Source of the DNA: an uncultured Eubacteriales bacterium
GTDB taxonomy: Bacteria > Bacillota > Clostridia > Oscillospirales > CAG-272
Length of the DNA: 64,000 nucleotides
Direction of reading: 5' to 3'
Assembly (NCBI GenBank): GCA_934402395.1
Contig: CAKRTQ010000013.1
Location: 1 to 64,000 of the forward strand
Part shown: in pieces, positions 52,971 to 61,921 of the stretch
How positions within the stretch are numbered: position 1 is the stretch's first letter
How the letters are laid out: each line of letters begins with the position of its first letter
Notes under the pieces: generated by a model
The model's database searches: none
Told to the model about the DNA's origin: nothing
Seen by the model: only the letters and a program-made list of their open reading frames with translations
Program-made: the position numbers and the translations under genes

Positions 52971-54321
52971 TTTTGTACGCAGGTACGAAAAAAGCAATGC
53001 CGTGCGTCTGCATATGCCCGGGCACAAGGGTGTCGGATCGCTCGGCGTTGAGAGCGCGGACATAACCGAGATCGACGGCGCGGACAGCCTTTACGAGGCG
53101 CACGGCATCATCCGCGAAAGCGAGGAAAATGCCTCGGGGCTGTTCGGCTGCCCTACCTTTTATTCCGCAGAGGGATCATCGCTTGCCATTCGCGCAATGC
53201 TGTATCTTGCCTGCCTCGGCGCGCGCGAAAGAGAAAAAAAACCGCTCGTTCTTGCCGCGCGCAACTGCCACAAGACCTTTGTTTCCGCCGCTGCGCTGCT
53301 TGATATTGACGTCATGTGGCTTTACCCGCCGGCGGGAGGGTCATATCTCTCATGCCGCGTGACCCCGGATGAGCTCGGCGCGGCTCTCGATGCATCGGGC
53401 AGGCTACCCGATGCCGTTTACATAACCTCACCCGACTACCTCGGAAACACATCGGATATTGCCGGTCTTGCAGCCGTTTGCCACAGCCGCGGAATCCCGC
53501 TGCTCGTAGACAACGCACACGGCGCGTACCTGCGCTTTCTGCCGCGGTCGCGCCACCCGATCGACCTCGGCGCCGATGCGTGCTGCGACTCAGCACACAA
53601 GACTTTGCCGGTGCTGACAGGCGGCGCCTATCTGCACATCTCTCCCGGCGCACCGCGCGGATTTCTTGACGGAGCGCGCCGCGCGCTTGCACTTTTCGGG
53701 TCAACAAGCCCGTCATATCTGATACTTGCGTCGCTTGATGCGGCAAACCGCGAGCTTGCGGGCGACTTCCCCGCACGGCTTTACGATATGTCCCGCCGTG
53801 TGGCAGCTCTGCGCGAAGAGCTTACCGCGCACGGCTTTGAATTCTGCGGCGATGAGGAAATGAAGCTGACGCTCGCCGCGCGCCCGTGGGGATACACGGG
53901 AGCCGAGATCGCGCACGCGCTTTATGAGGGCGGCGTTGTTCCCGAGTTTTATGACCCCGACTATCTTGTTCTCATGCTCTCTCCCTCAAACAGCGCATCG
54001 GACCTTTCGCGTCTCGAAAAAATACTTGCGGCGCTGCCGCGCCGTCCTACGGAGGACATTCTGCCGCCGCTGCCCGGCACGCCGCGTGCCGCGATGCGGA
54101 TAAGGGAGGCAATAATGTCACCCGCCGAAAGCGTTCCCGTCAGTCATGCGGAGGGACGCGTGCTTGCCGACACAAGCGTCGGATGTCCGCCTGCGGTCCC
54201 GATCGCGGTCTCGGGCGAAATTATTGACAAGGATGCCGTTCGCTGCTTTGAATACTACGGTATTGAAAGCTGCACGGTGACAACAGATCCCAACAACCGA
54301 AAAGGAGCATCCAAATGTTGA
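52942..54321 (+). CDS. PLP-dependent Orn/Lys/Arg decarboxylase family protein
   Basis: This 459-residue protein belongs to the Orn/Lys/Arg decarboxylase (group III, fold type I) family: RLHMPGHKG, GADSLYEAHGII, LVDNAHGAYL (cofactor Asp), and SAHKTLPVLTGGAYLHI with the PLP-binding Lys. Short forms such as Bacillus SpeA/YaaO act on Arg or Lys. The family's C-terminal domain is present but short. ATG at 52942 lies 29 bp inside the maturase gene, and GAGGA is 11 bases upstream. The stop overlaps the next gene. Confidence 0.85.
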   Translation: MPEMTTPIVDFVRRYEKSNAVRLHMPGHKGVGSLGVESADITEIDGADSLYEAHGIIRESEENASGLFGCPTFYSAEGSSLAIRAMLYLACLGAREREKKPLVLAARNCHKTFVSAAALLDIDVMWLYPPAGGSYLSCRVTPDELGAALDASGRLPDAVYITSPDYLGNTSDIAGLAAVCHSRGIPLLVDNAHGAYLRFLPRSRHPIDLGADACCDSAHKTLPVLTGGAYLHISPGAPRGFLDGARRALALFGSTSPSYLILASLDAANRELAGDFPARLYDMSRRVAALREELTAHGFEFCGDEEMKLTLAARPWGYTGAEIAHALYEGGVVPEFYDPDYLVLMLSPSNSASDLSRLEKILAALPRRPTEDILPPLPGTPRAAMRIREAIMSPAESVPVSHAEGRVLADTSVGCPPAVPIAVSGEIIDKDAVRCFEYYGIESCTVTTDPNNRKGASKC

Positions 54322-55220
54322 AACTCGGTATGTATCTGCTGCGTGATGCGGCTCTCAGCGATGAAGAAAGACTCAGAATAATGAAATCCACCGGCTTTGA
54401 TTTTGTCTGCCTCGGAACGACTCCGTACGCCGACGGCGATCTTGCCGCCACGGTCGCGCTTTGCGAACGGCTGGACATTCCGGTCGAAAATGTACATCTG
54501 ACCGGCTCAAAAACCACGCTTATCTGGGAAGAGGGCGACGAGGGCGAGGCTATCGCCGACCGTTACTGCCGCGAAATAGAATATGTTTCCTCTCTGGGCG
54601 TCGGAACCGGCATAGCTCACGTAACATGGGGACACCGCGCCGTTCCGCCGGTGAACGAAACGGCTCTTTGCCGCTACGAGCGCATTGCCGACTGCGCCGC
54701 GCGCTGCGGCTTTGTGCTGGCTCTGGAAAATTCGGTATATCCCGAGTACCTTTACGCCGTCATGGAGCGGCTTCACGGGCATACCGGGATCGGGCACTGC
54801 TTTGACAGCGGTCACCGCAACGCATTTGCGCCGCAGGAGGACTTTCTCGGTAAATTCGGCGACATTCTTGCAGCCACACATCTTCAGGACAACAACGGGC
54901 GTGACGACCTTCATGTTTACCCCTTCGACGGCTGCGCGCCGTGGGAAGAAATAGCCGCGTCGCTGGCAAAATGCCCGTATTCGCGCCGGAAGATATGCGC
55001 TGAGGTCAGTTCGGACAGCTTCCGCAAAATGCCCGGACTTACCGCCGATGAGGTGCGCGCTTCGATCAGCCGCATGGCTGCGGCGCACGATCCGCACCTT
55101 GTACGCGTGTATGACGGCGGCTTTGCAATATACGAAAATCTTACATACGCACAGCGCATTGAACGGCTTTATGTCGCAATGGCTCGCATTTCGGAAATGA
55201 TAGAGGCGGTGGCAGAATGA
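54315..55220 (+). CDS. Sugar-phosphate isomerase/epimerase-like TIM barrel
   Basis: This 301-residue protein belongs to the xylose-isomerase-like TIM-barrel (AP endonuclease 2) family: PVENVHLTGSK, GTGIAHVTWGHR, LALENSVYPEYLYAV (metal Glu), GIGHCFDSGHRNAF (Asp/His), ATHLQDNNGRDDLHVYPF (His), and KICAEVSS (Glu), so the metal site looks intact. The substrate is unknown; epimerases of this type act on keto-sugars or inositol derivatives. It starts 7 bp before the decarboxylase ends and overlaps the FAD oxidoreductase. Confidence 0.83.
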   Translation: MLKLGMYLLRDAALSDEERLRIMKSTGFDFVCLGTTPYADGDLAATVALCERLDIPVENVHLTGSKTTLIWEEGDEGEAIADRYCREIEYVSSLGVGTGIAHVTWGHRAVPPVNETALCRYERIADCAARCGFVLALENSVYPEYLYAVMERLHGHTGIGHCFDSGHRNAFAPQEDFLGKFGDILAATHLQDNNGRDDLHVYPFDGCAPWEEIAASLAKCPYSRRKICAEVSSDSFRKMPGLTADEVRASISRMAAAHDPHLVRVYDGGFAIYENLTYAQRIERLYVAMARISEMIEAVAE

Positions 55221-56479
55221 AAAACGTAAGCATAGCAAAAAGCGTTCCCGTGGTCGGGAAGTATGATGTGGTCGTATGCGGAGGCGGTCCCTCGGGTTGG
55301 GTCGCATCCGTTGCGGCAGCCCGCGCCGGAAGGCGCGTTGCTCTGATCGAAAGATTCGGCTTTCTCGGCGGCGCCTGCACAGCGGGATATGTGATCCCCA
55401 TAAGCGGATTTTTCAAGAACGGCGAGCGCAAGGTGGGCGGCATCGCATGGGAATACATAGAGCGGCTTTGTGCCGCGGGCGGAGCGCAGGTGGAATATCC
55501 GCGCGGACACGTCTCTGTCGATATTGAATACTGTAAGCTTGAAATCCAGCGTATGGTGAGCGAGGCGGGCGTGGACATTTATTCGAATTCATATCTTACC
55601 GACGCAATATGCGACGGACGCCGCATAAGCGCCGTTGCATTTGCAAACAAAAACGGCACCGAAGCGATCGAGGGCGATTACTTTATCGACGCCACGGGAG
55701 ACGGCGATCTTTGCGCGCTGGCGGGCATTCCCACAACTGTGGAAGAACACCCGCAGCCGCTGTCATACTGCTTTGAGCTCACCGGCGTTGACACTTCCAC
55801 CCCGCTTCTCCGCGACTGCATACATCACAACGGAAAGATCCCCGCATCGCAGAATCAGATTCTGCACGATTATCTGAACGAAAAATACAAAGAGGGCAAG
55901 GCGCCGCTGTTCGGCGGTCCGTGGTTCAATACCGAGCTGAACGGGAACCGGCTTATCGTAAACGTCACGCGCGATCCTGCCTCGGTGCTTGACAACCGCG
56001 CCTACGGGGCTGCGGAGCGCAGAATGCGCGAGGATATTTTCCGCATCGTTGCGCTCTGGCGCGAGGGATTCCCCGAGTTCGCCAATGCGGTCATCTCATC
56101 TACCGCCGCAAATGCCGGCGTGCGCGAGGGACGCCACCTTGTAGGCGTATACCGGCTCACCGGCGATGATATACTCGGCGGCACGGAATTCCCCGACACC
56201 GTTGCCTTTACCACACATGTGGTCGATATCCACCGCACCGACGGCGGCGAACAGCGGCTGATAAAATTTGATAAACCGGGACAGATACCGTACCGCACCA
56301 TGATATCCCCGCACTGCGACAATCTGATCGCGGCGGGAAGAATGATTTGCGCCGATGAAGTAGCACACGCAACGCTGCGTGTACAGGCGACCGCCATGGC
56401 GATAGGCGAGGCAGCCGGCTGCGCCGCCGCCCGCTGCGCCGCAGATCATACCCCGGTCGGCGATTACATTCCGATGTGA
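55217..56479 (+). CDS. FAD-dependent oxidoreductase, C-terminus ending in a repeat
   Basis: This 420-residue flavoprotein (FAD_oxidored family) has the FAD motif YDVVVCGGGPSGWVASVAA, FGFLGGACTAGYVIP, YFIDATGDGDLCALAGI, and SPHCDNLIAAGRMICADEVAH with the second FAD segment. It may oxidise a sugar-derived ligand made by the isomerase with which it overlaps. The final residues DYIPM and the TGA are read from ATTCCGATGTGA, the terminus of a CTCGGG-family repeat. The native end may have been changed by the insertion, although only a few residues are affected. Confidence 0.85.
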   Translation: MKNVSIAKSVPVVGKYDVVVCGGGPSGWVASVAAARAGRRVALIERFGFLGGACTAGYVIPISGFFKNGERKVGGIAWEYIERLCAAGGAQVEYPRGHVSVDIEYCKLEIQRMVSEAGVDIYSNSYLTDAICDGRRISAVAFANKNGTEAIEGDYFIDATGDGDLCALAGIPTTVEEHPQPLSYCFELTGVDTSTPLLRDCIHHNGKIPASQNQILHDYLNEKYKEGKAPLFGGPWFNTELNGNRLIVNVTRDPASVLDNRAYGAAERRMREDIFRIVALWREGFPEFANAVISSTAANAGVREGRHLVGVYRLTGDDILGGTEFPDTVAFTTHVVDIHRTDGGEQRLIKFDKPGQIPYRTMISPHCDNLIAAGRMICADEVAHATLRVQATAMAIGEAAGCAAARCAADHTPVGDYIPM

Positions 56480-56885
56480 CCATCAGGCGGCAGGCGGGGA
56501 ATTCAGTGTGGCATATATTTTGCAGTCTGCTTGCCCCGCCGCGCTAAGCCGCTTTGCGGCTTAGCCTGAAATATGCGCGTGTCCGAACCCCATATTCCGA
56601 TGTGACCATCAGGTGGCAGGAAGATATGAATCTGCTTTTCTTCACCGTTGGGGTATGCAGCCCGGAATCTGCACAAACGCCACCCGAGCTCGGGCGGGAA
56701 ATTCAGCGCGGTGTAAATGGTGCAGCCCGGTTATCCCGCCGCGCTAAGCCGCTTGCGGCTTAGCCTAAACAAAGCAGAATAATTGATAATGTTTTGATGT
56801 AACTAAATGGCGGTAGGAAGATATGAATCTGCTTTTCTTCACCATCGGGGTATGCAGTCCAGAATCTGCACAAACGTCACCCGAG
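56469..56885. repeat. Composite CTCGGG-family repeat after the FAD oxidoreductase gene
   Basis: Two related units are arranged here, each with TTCCGATGTGACCATCAGG (56469 and again from about 56596) and GGAAGATATGAATCTGCTTTTCTTCACC. One unit ends CACCCGAG at 56688 and meets an inverted CTCGGG directly, as CCCGAGCTCGGG (56683-56694). Internal hairpins of the GCTAAGCCGC/GCGGCTTAGC type lie near 56545 and 56745. The right end CACCCGAG lies at 56878-56885. The left end forms the stop codon of the preceding gene. No gene is supported in 56480-57092 apart from the promoter at 56908-56936. Confidence 0.88.
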
Positions 56886-56907
56886 ACAAAAAAAAGATAT
56901 TTTCCTC

Positions 56908-56936
56908 TTGATTTGTGAACACATATATGTTATAAT
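56908..56936 (+). promoter_or_regulatory. Promoter of the zinc-ribbon membrane-protein gene
   Basis: TTGATT (56908-56913), 17 bp, TATAAT (56931-56936), 157 bp before the start codon, immediately after the repeat. The long leader holds a TCATGATACCGCG/CGGCGCATA-like stretch but no clear riboswitch. Confidence 0.75.
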
Positions 56937-57092
56937 AAAGATACAGCGGGCATAACGGCGCGCGGTCGCGTACATAGATCTGTCAAAACCGCCGCAGAAA
57001 TCCCGTTGCAATAAAATAAATGCGATGTGCGGAATCATGATACCGCGCGGCGCATATTATTGAAAAAATCTATATGAAAGGTACTCATCGAC

Positions 57093-57542
57093 ATGAAGAT
57101 CTGCCCCAACTGCAACACTCAGATTGATGACAACGCATCTTTCTGCCCCAACTGCGGCACGAATTTTGCCACCAATCAGCAACCCAGCGCACCCGATCCT
57201 TTCGATCACACCGCCGAATTTGATTCCAAAGACATTTCCGAGAACAAGGTCATAGCAATGCTCGTTTACCTGCTCGGCTCTGTCGGTATTATCATTGCGC
57301 TGCTTGCCAGCCAGAACTCAGCATATGTCAGATTCCACATCAGACAGTCACTCAAGTTCACAGTCTGCACCATACTTGCGAGCATTTGCTCTGTTGTTCT
57401 TTGCTGGACGATAATCGTTCCGATAGCTTATGCCATTCTGGTCGCAACATTCTTTGTTCTCAAGATCATATGCTTCTTCCAGATCTGCTCCGGCAAAGCC
57501 AAAGAGCCTGCCATCATCCGCAACCTCACATTCCTTAAATAA
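57093..57542 (+). CDS. Zinc-ribbon membrane protein
   Basis: This 149-residue protein starts with a zinc ribbon (KICPNCNTQIDDNASFCPNCGTNF), followed by a linker and about three membrane helices with NKVIAMLVYLLGSVGIIIALL and FHIRQSLKFT, similar to DUF4870-type proteins. Its function is unknown; it is a common small membrane protein of Clostridia. It has its own promoter and ends at a very strong hairpin. Start supported by GAAAGG upstream of the ATG. Confidence 0.8.
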   Translation: MKICPNCNTQIDDNASFCPNCGTNFATNQQPSAPDPFDHTAEFDSKDISENKVIAMLVYLLGSVGIIIALLASQNSAYVRFHIRQSLKFTVCTILASICSVVLCWTIIVPIAYAILVATFFVLKIICFFQICSGKAKEPAIIRNLTFLK

Positions 57543-57552
57543 TCATCGGACA

Positions 57553-57606
57553 ACAATACAGATATGGGCTGTCGCGCATTTGCGCGACAGCCCATATCTG
57601 TATTGT
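57553..57606 (+). terminator. Very long perfect hairpin (terminator)
   Basis: A perfect 26-bp stem (57553-57578 with 57581-57606, loop TT) carries the core GGCTGTCGCGCA, the same as the terminator at 44346-44375. It lacks a long T-run; strength would come from the stem. Confidence 0.7.
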
Positions 57607-57635
57607 ATCAAATTTCGCTCATCGCTCCGGACCGG

Positions 57636-57863
57636 GGCGCACAGAGGTGCGCCTTATCGGGCAAGACAACCGAAATTATGTTTTTTTATACTCGGGTGGC
57701 GTTTGTGCAGATTCTGGACTGCATACCCCGACGGTGAAAAAAAGCAGATTCATACCTTTCTGCCGCCGGACAGTTACATCAAAACATGGTTTAATTCTCG
57801 CCTAACTCAGGCTAAGGCGCACAGGGGTGCGCCTTAGCGGGCGAGGCAACCGAAATAATGGTT
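57636..57863. repeat. CTCGGG unit flanked by two ~48-bp direct repeats
   Basis: A ~100-bp CTCGGG unit begins at 57691 and runs to about 57789 (ends CATCAAAACATGG). It is bracketed by two direct repeats, 57636-57683 and 57816-57863, offset exactly 180 bp and differing at about seven positions. Each contains a small hairpin GGCGCAC/GTGCGCC followed by GGGCRAGRCAACCGAAATWATG. The right copy ends 25 bp before the PFOR stop. No gene is supported between 57543 and 57888. Confidence 0.8.
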
Positions 57864-57888
57864 TGATTTTTTACTGAATTCCGAGCCT

Positions 57889-60800
57889 TCAGTCAAAAAG
57901 TCTGCCGTACTTAAGCAGTCTCTCGTACTTTTCCTTGGCTGCGGTCTCTGCCTTGGCAAAGAGCTTTTCCGCACGCTCCGGGAACTGCTGAGCAAGTCTG
58001 CTGTAACGGGTCTCGCTGGTGATGAATGCGCGGTAGTCGGCTGTGGGAGCCTTGGAATCAACGGTCAGCGGGTTCTTGCCCTCTGCCTTGAGAACGGGAT
58101 TGTAACGGAACATCTGCCAGTAACCGGCTTCGACCGCACGTCTCATCTCATCCTGGCAGTTCTGCATACCGCCCTTTACGCCGTGCATCTCGCAGGGAGC
58201 GTAACCGATGACGAGCGACGGACCGTGATATGCCTCAGCCTCGGTAAGAGCCTTGAGGAGCTGGTTCATGTCTGCGCCCATAGCTACCTGCGCAACGTAG
58301 ACGTAGCCGTAGGACATTGCTATCTCGGCAAGGTTCTTCTTGCCTATCGCCTTACCGGCGGCGGCAAACTGTGCGACCTGACCGATCTGTGACGCCTTGG
58401 ACGCCTGTCCGCCGGTGTTGGAATACACCTCGGTGTCGAAGACCATGACATTGATATCCTCGCCGGAAGCAAGAACGTGGTCAAGTCCGCCAAAGCCGAT
58501 ATCGTATGCCCAGCCGTCTCCGCCGAAGATCCATACCGACTTCTTGGAGAGGTAATCCTTGTCCGCAAGTATCTCTGCGGCGAGAGTGCAAGCCTCGCAG
58601 TCGCAGTTCTTGCCGGCAGCCTTCAGCTCCTTCATGTGAGTGAGCATCTCTTCCGCCTTGTCACCGAAGTGAGCCTTGCCCGCCTCGGAGGAGAGGAACT
58701 CAATGCCCTCGTCGGCGGTGAGGATACCGTCCTCAAGCGCGGCGATGAGCTTTTCGGTAGCAGCCTCGTTGGTCTTGCCGTCGTCATAGCTTGCAAGCCA
58801 CTCGGCAGCGGCTGCCTTGATGTCGTCGGTCGCCCAGATGGAGGCAAGCTTTTCTACCTTGCCGCGGAGAGTCTCGCGGATGGTCTTCTGACCGAGGTAG
58901 ATGCCGAGACCGTGCTCGGCGTTGTCCTCAAAGAGGGAGTTCGCCCACGCGGGACCTCTGCCGGTCTCACGGTTGACGGTATAAGGAGTCGCAGGCGCGG
59001 AGCCGCCCCAGATGGAGGAGCATCCGGTCGCGTTGGAAATGTACATTCTCTCACCGAAGAGCTGTGTTACAAGTCTCGCATAGGAGGTCTCGGCGCAACC
59101 CGCGCAGGAGCCGGAGAACTCAAGCAGCGGCTGCTTGAACTGGCTGCCCTTTACGGTGGCGTTGATAAGCTCGGGCTTCTCTGCGACGTATGCTACGGCG
59201 TAGTCGAACGGAGCCTGCTGGTCGAGCTGAGTGGGCTGAAGGACCATTTCGATCGCACTCTTTGCGGAGGCGAGCTTTGCGGTCTCCTTGGCAGCGGTCT
59301 TGGGATCGTACTCGGGATGCTCGGCAGCGACCGTCTTTGCGGCGTTCTCAAGCGCCTTCTTTGTAACAGGGCAAGCCTTTACGCAGAGCGTGCAGCCCAT
59401 GCAGTCCATCGGGCTTATTGCCATGGTGAACTTGTAGTTGGTCTTGATAACGGGTCTTGCCGCGAACTTTGTCGCAGCGGGAGCGGCAGCAGCTTCCTCT
59501 TCGGTCATGGCGAAGGGACGGATAGCGGCGTGCGGGCAAACGAACGCGCAGTTGTTGCACTGTACGCAGTTTTCGGGCTTCCATGTGGGAACGTAAACGG
59601 CAACGCCGCGTTTTTCAAAGGCAGCTGCACCCTGCGGATATGTACCGTCGGCACAATCCTTGAATGCGGAAACGGGGAGAGAGTCGCCGCGCATCGAGTC
59701 AACGGGCTCAACGATGCGGTTGACGAAATCGACCAGATCCTTGCGGTCGCCGGTGGCTTCGGGCTTGGGAGCGTCGGGAGCGCAGTCTGCCCACGCTGCG
59801 GGAACGTCTACCTTGACCATTGCATCCGCTCCGGCGTCGATAGCGGCGTAGTTGAGGTCAACTATTGCCTGTCCCTTCTTGATGTAGGACTTGTACGCCA
59901 TCTTCTTCATGTACTCGATCGCTTCATCCTTCGGAAGGATGCCGGCAAGTGCGAAGAACGCGGACTGGAGAACGGTGTTCTTTACCTTTGCGTTGCCGAT
60001 GCGCTTGATGGCGATACCGGTACCGTCGATGATATAGAAGTTGATGTGGTTTTCGGCAAGATATTTCTTGACGGCGGAGGGCAGGTGAGCGTCAAGCTCC
60101 TCGGGCTTCCATGCGCAGTCAAGCAGGAATGTGCCGCCCGGCTTTACATCCTGCACCATGTCGTACTTGTCAAGGTATGCATGGTTGTGGCAGGCAACGA
60201 AGTCTGCCTTGGTGATGTAGTAGGGGCTCTTTATGGGGTTGTCACCGAAGCGCAGGTGCGAAATGGTGATACCGCCGGTCTTTTTGGAGTCGTACTGGAA
60301 GTACGCCTGAATATACTTGTCGGTGTGGTCGCCGATGATCTTGATGGAGTTCTTGTTCGCGCCGACGGTTCCGTCGCCGCCGAGACCCCAGAACTTGCAG
60401 GATATAGTTCCGGCAGCCGCGGTGTCGGGAACGGCGTGCTCGGGCAGCGAGTGACCGGTCACATCGTCAACGATGCCGATAGTAAAGCCCTGCTTCGGCT
60501 TGTCGGCTGCGAGGTTCTCGTAAACGGCAAAGATCGATGCGGGAGTGGTGTCCTTGGAGCCGAGACCGTATCTGCCGCCGACGATCTCGATGTTTCCTCT
60601 GCCCTCGCGGGAGAGAGCGGCAACAACGTCAAGGTAAAGAGGCTCGCCGAGAGCGCCCGGCTCTTTGGTGCGGTCAAGCACTGCGATCTTCTTTACGCTG
60701 GCGGGGATAGCCTCTGCGAGCTTGTCCGCGCAGAAGGGACGGTAAAGTCTTACCTTTACAAGACCGACCTTTTCGCCGTGTGCGTTGAGGTAATCGATGA

Positions 60801-61683
60801 CTTCCTCAGCAACGTCGCAGACCGAGCCCATGGCAACGATAACGCGCTCCGCATCGGGTGCGCCGTAGTAGTTGAAGAGGCGGTAGTCGGTGCCGAGCTT
60901 TTCGTTTACCTTATTCATATATTCCTCGACGATAGCCGGGAACTTCTCGTAGTAGGGGTTGCATGCCTCGCGGTGCTGGAAGAAGATATCGCCGTTTTCG
61001 GCAGAGCCGCGGAGAACGGGATGATCGGGGTTGAGGGCACGTGCGCGGAACGCCTTGATGGAATCCCAGTCGACCATCTCCTTGAGGTCCTCAAGCTCCC
61101 AGACGTTGATCTTCTGGATCTCGTGAGAGGTGCGGAAGCCGTCAAAGAAGTTAAGTACGGGAACTCTGCCCTTTATGGCAGCAAGATGAGCCACGGCACC
61201 GAGGTCCATGATCTCCTGCTGGTTGGTCTCGCAAAGCATTGCGTAACCGGTCTGACGACATGCGTATACGTCGGAGTGGTCGCCGAATATGTTCAGCGCG
61301 TGAGAGGCAACGCAACGGGCGGAAACATGAATAACGCCGGGGAGAAGCTCGCCAGCCATTTTGTACATATTGGGGATCATGAGAAGCAGACCCTGGGATG
61401 CCGTATATGTGGTGGTGAGAGCGCCGGCGGCAAGAGAGCCGTGTACAGCACCCGCAGCACCCGCCTCGGACTGCATTTCGATCATTTTTACTCTTTCACC
61501 GAAAATATTGCGGGCGGGCTTGCCGAGCAGATTCTTGTCGGTAGCCGACCATGTGTCGGTGATCTCAGCCATAGGGCTTGAGGGAGTGATGGGGTAGATG
61601 GCGGCAACTTCGGTAAAGGCATACGAAACGTGTGCCGCAGCGGTGTTGCCGTCCATTGAAAGCTTAGGACGCTTAATTGCCAT
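57889..61683 (-). CDS. nifJ: Pyruvate:ferredoxin (flavodoxin) oxidoreductase
   Basis: PFOR converts pyruvate and CoA to acetyl-CoA, CO2 and reduced ferredoxin in anaerobes. The 1264-residue single-chain enzyme contains, in order: the N-terminal PP/Pyr domain (AFTEVAAIYPITPSSPMAE), the central transketolase-C-like and gamma domains, two 4Fe-4S clusters (CVQCNNCAFVCPHAAI and CMGCTLCVKACP), and the TPP domain (SGSCAGCAETSYARL with a cluster Cys, GGDGWAYDIGFGGLDH, EVYSNTGGQASKA). It is 60-80 residues longer than most. The ATG follows GGAGG. Its promoter is TTTACA-17-TATAAT. Confidence 0.97.
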   Translation of the reverse strand: MAIKRPKLSMDGNTAAAHVSYAFTEVAAIYPITPSSPMAEITDTWSATDKNLLGKPARNIFGERVKMIEMQSEAGAAGAVHGSLAAGALTTTYTASQGLLLMIPNMYKMAGELLPGVIHVSARCVASHALNIFGDHSDVYACRQTGYAMLCETNQQEIMDLGAVAHLAAIKGRVPVLNFFDGFRTSHEIQKINVWELEDLKEMVDWDSIKAFRARALNPDHPVLRGSAENGDIFFQHREACNPYYEKFPAIVEEYMNKVNEKLGTDYRLFNYYGAPDAERVIVAMGSVCDVAEEVIDYLNAHGEKVGLVKVRLYRPFCADKLAEAIPASVKKIAVLDRTKEPGALGEPLYLDVVAALSREGRGNIEIVGGRYGLGSKDTTPASIFAVYENLAADKPKQGFTIGIVDDVTGHSLPEHAVPDTAAAGTISCKFWGLGGDGTVGANKNSIKIIGDHTDKYIQAYFQYDSKKTGGITISHLRFGDNPIKSPYYITKADFVACHNHAYLDKYDMVQDVKPGGTFLLDCAWKPEELDAHLPSAVKKYLAENHINFYIIDGTGIAIKRIGNAKVKNTVLQSAFFALAGILPKDEAIEYMKKMAYKSYIKKGQAIVDLNYAAIDAGADAMVKVDVPAAWADCAPDAPKPEATGDRKDLVDFVNRIVEPVDSMRGDSLPVSAFKDCADGTYPQGAAAFEKRGVAVYVPTWKPENCVQCNNCAFVCPHAAIRPFAMTEEEAAAAPAATKFAARPVIKTNYKFTMAISPMDCMGCTLCVKACPVTKKALENAAKTVAAEHPEYDPKTAAKETAKLASAKSAIEMVLQPTQLDQQAPFDYAVAYVAEKPELINATVKGSQFKQPLLEFSGSCAGCAETSYARLVTQLFGERMYISNATGCSSIWGGSAPATPYTVNRETGRGPAWANSLFEDNAEHGLGIYLGQKTIRETLRGKVEKLASIWATDDIKAAAAEWLASYDDGKTNEAATEKLIAALEDGILTADEGIEFLSSEAGKAHFGDKAEEMLTHMKELKAAGKNCDCEACTLAAEILADKDYLSKKSVWIFGGDGWAYDIGFGGLDHVLASGEDINVMVFDTEVYSNTGGQASKASQIGQVAQFAAAGKAIGKKNLAEIAMSYGYVYVAQVAMGADMNQLLKALTEAEAYHGPSLVIGYAPCEMHGVKGGMQNCQDEMRRAVEAGYWQMFRYNPVLKAEGKNPLTVDSKAPTADYRAFITSETRYSRLAQQFPERAEKLFAKAETAAKEKYERLLKYGRLFD

Positions 61684-61746
61684 TTGCTTTTTCCTCCGAT
61701 ATATTTTATTTTAATTTTTTTATGTTGTCAAAATGACTCATAGTAT

Positions 61747-61775
61747 ATTATACAGCTTTCACGGCGAATTGTAAA
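61747..61775 (-). promoter_or_regulatory. Promoter of the PFOR gene
   Basis: On the minus strand TTTACA (61770-61775), 17 bp, TATAAT (61747-61752), 64 bp before the start codon. Confidence 0.8.
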
Positions 61776-61848
61776 GGGTTTTCGGTGAATTTTGTCGTTT
61801 AAATATTATGTAGAAAGGGAATTATCAGGACAAATCCTTTTCGGGCTG

Positions 61849-61877
61849 TTGACACGGGAAACGTAATGGGATATAAT
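61849..61877 (+). promoter_or_regulatory. Consensus promoter of the MBL hydrolase gene
   Basis: TTGACA (61849-61854), 17 bp, TATAAT (61872-61877), 45 bp before the start codon. It is divergent from the PFOR promoter, about 75 bp away. Confidence 0.86.
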
Positions 61878-61921
61878 CTTTACATAAAGATAATTCCGGA
61901 CAACGGAAGGGAGAAAATCAA

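Noticed and set aside
58477..61581. A 1034-codon open frame on the plus strand opposite PFOR
   Set aside because: It lies wholly antisense to a strongly conserved enzyme. Its translation is a reading shadow of GC-rich codon bias and has no ribosome site or recognisable domain.
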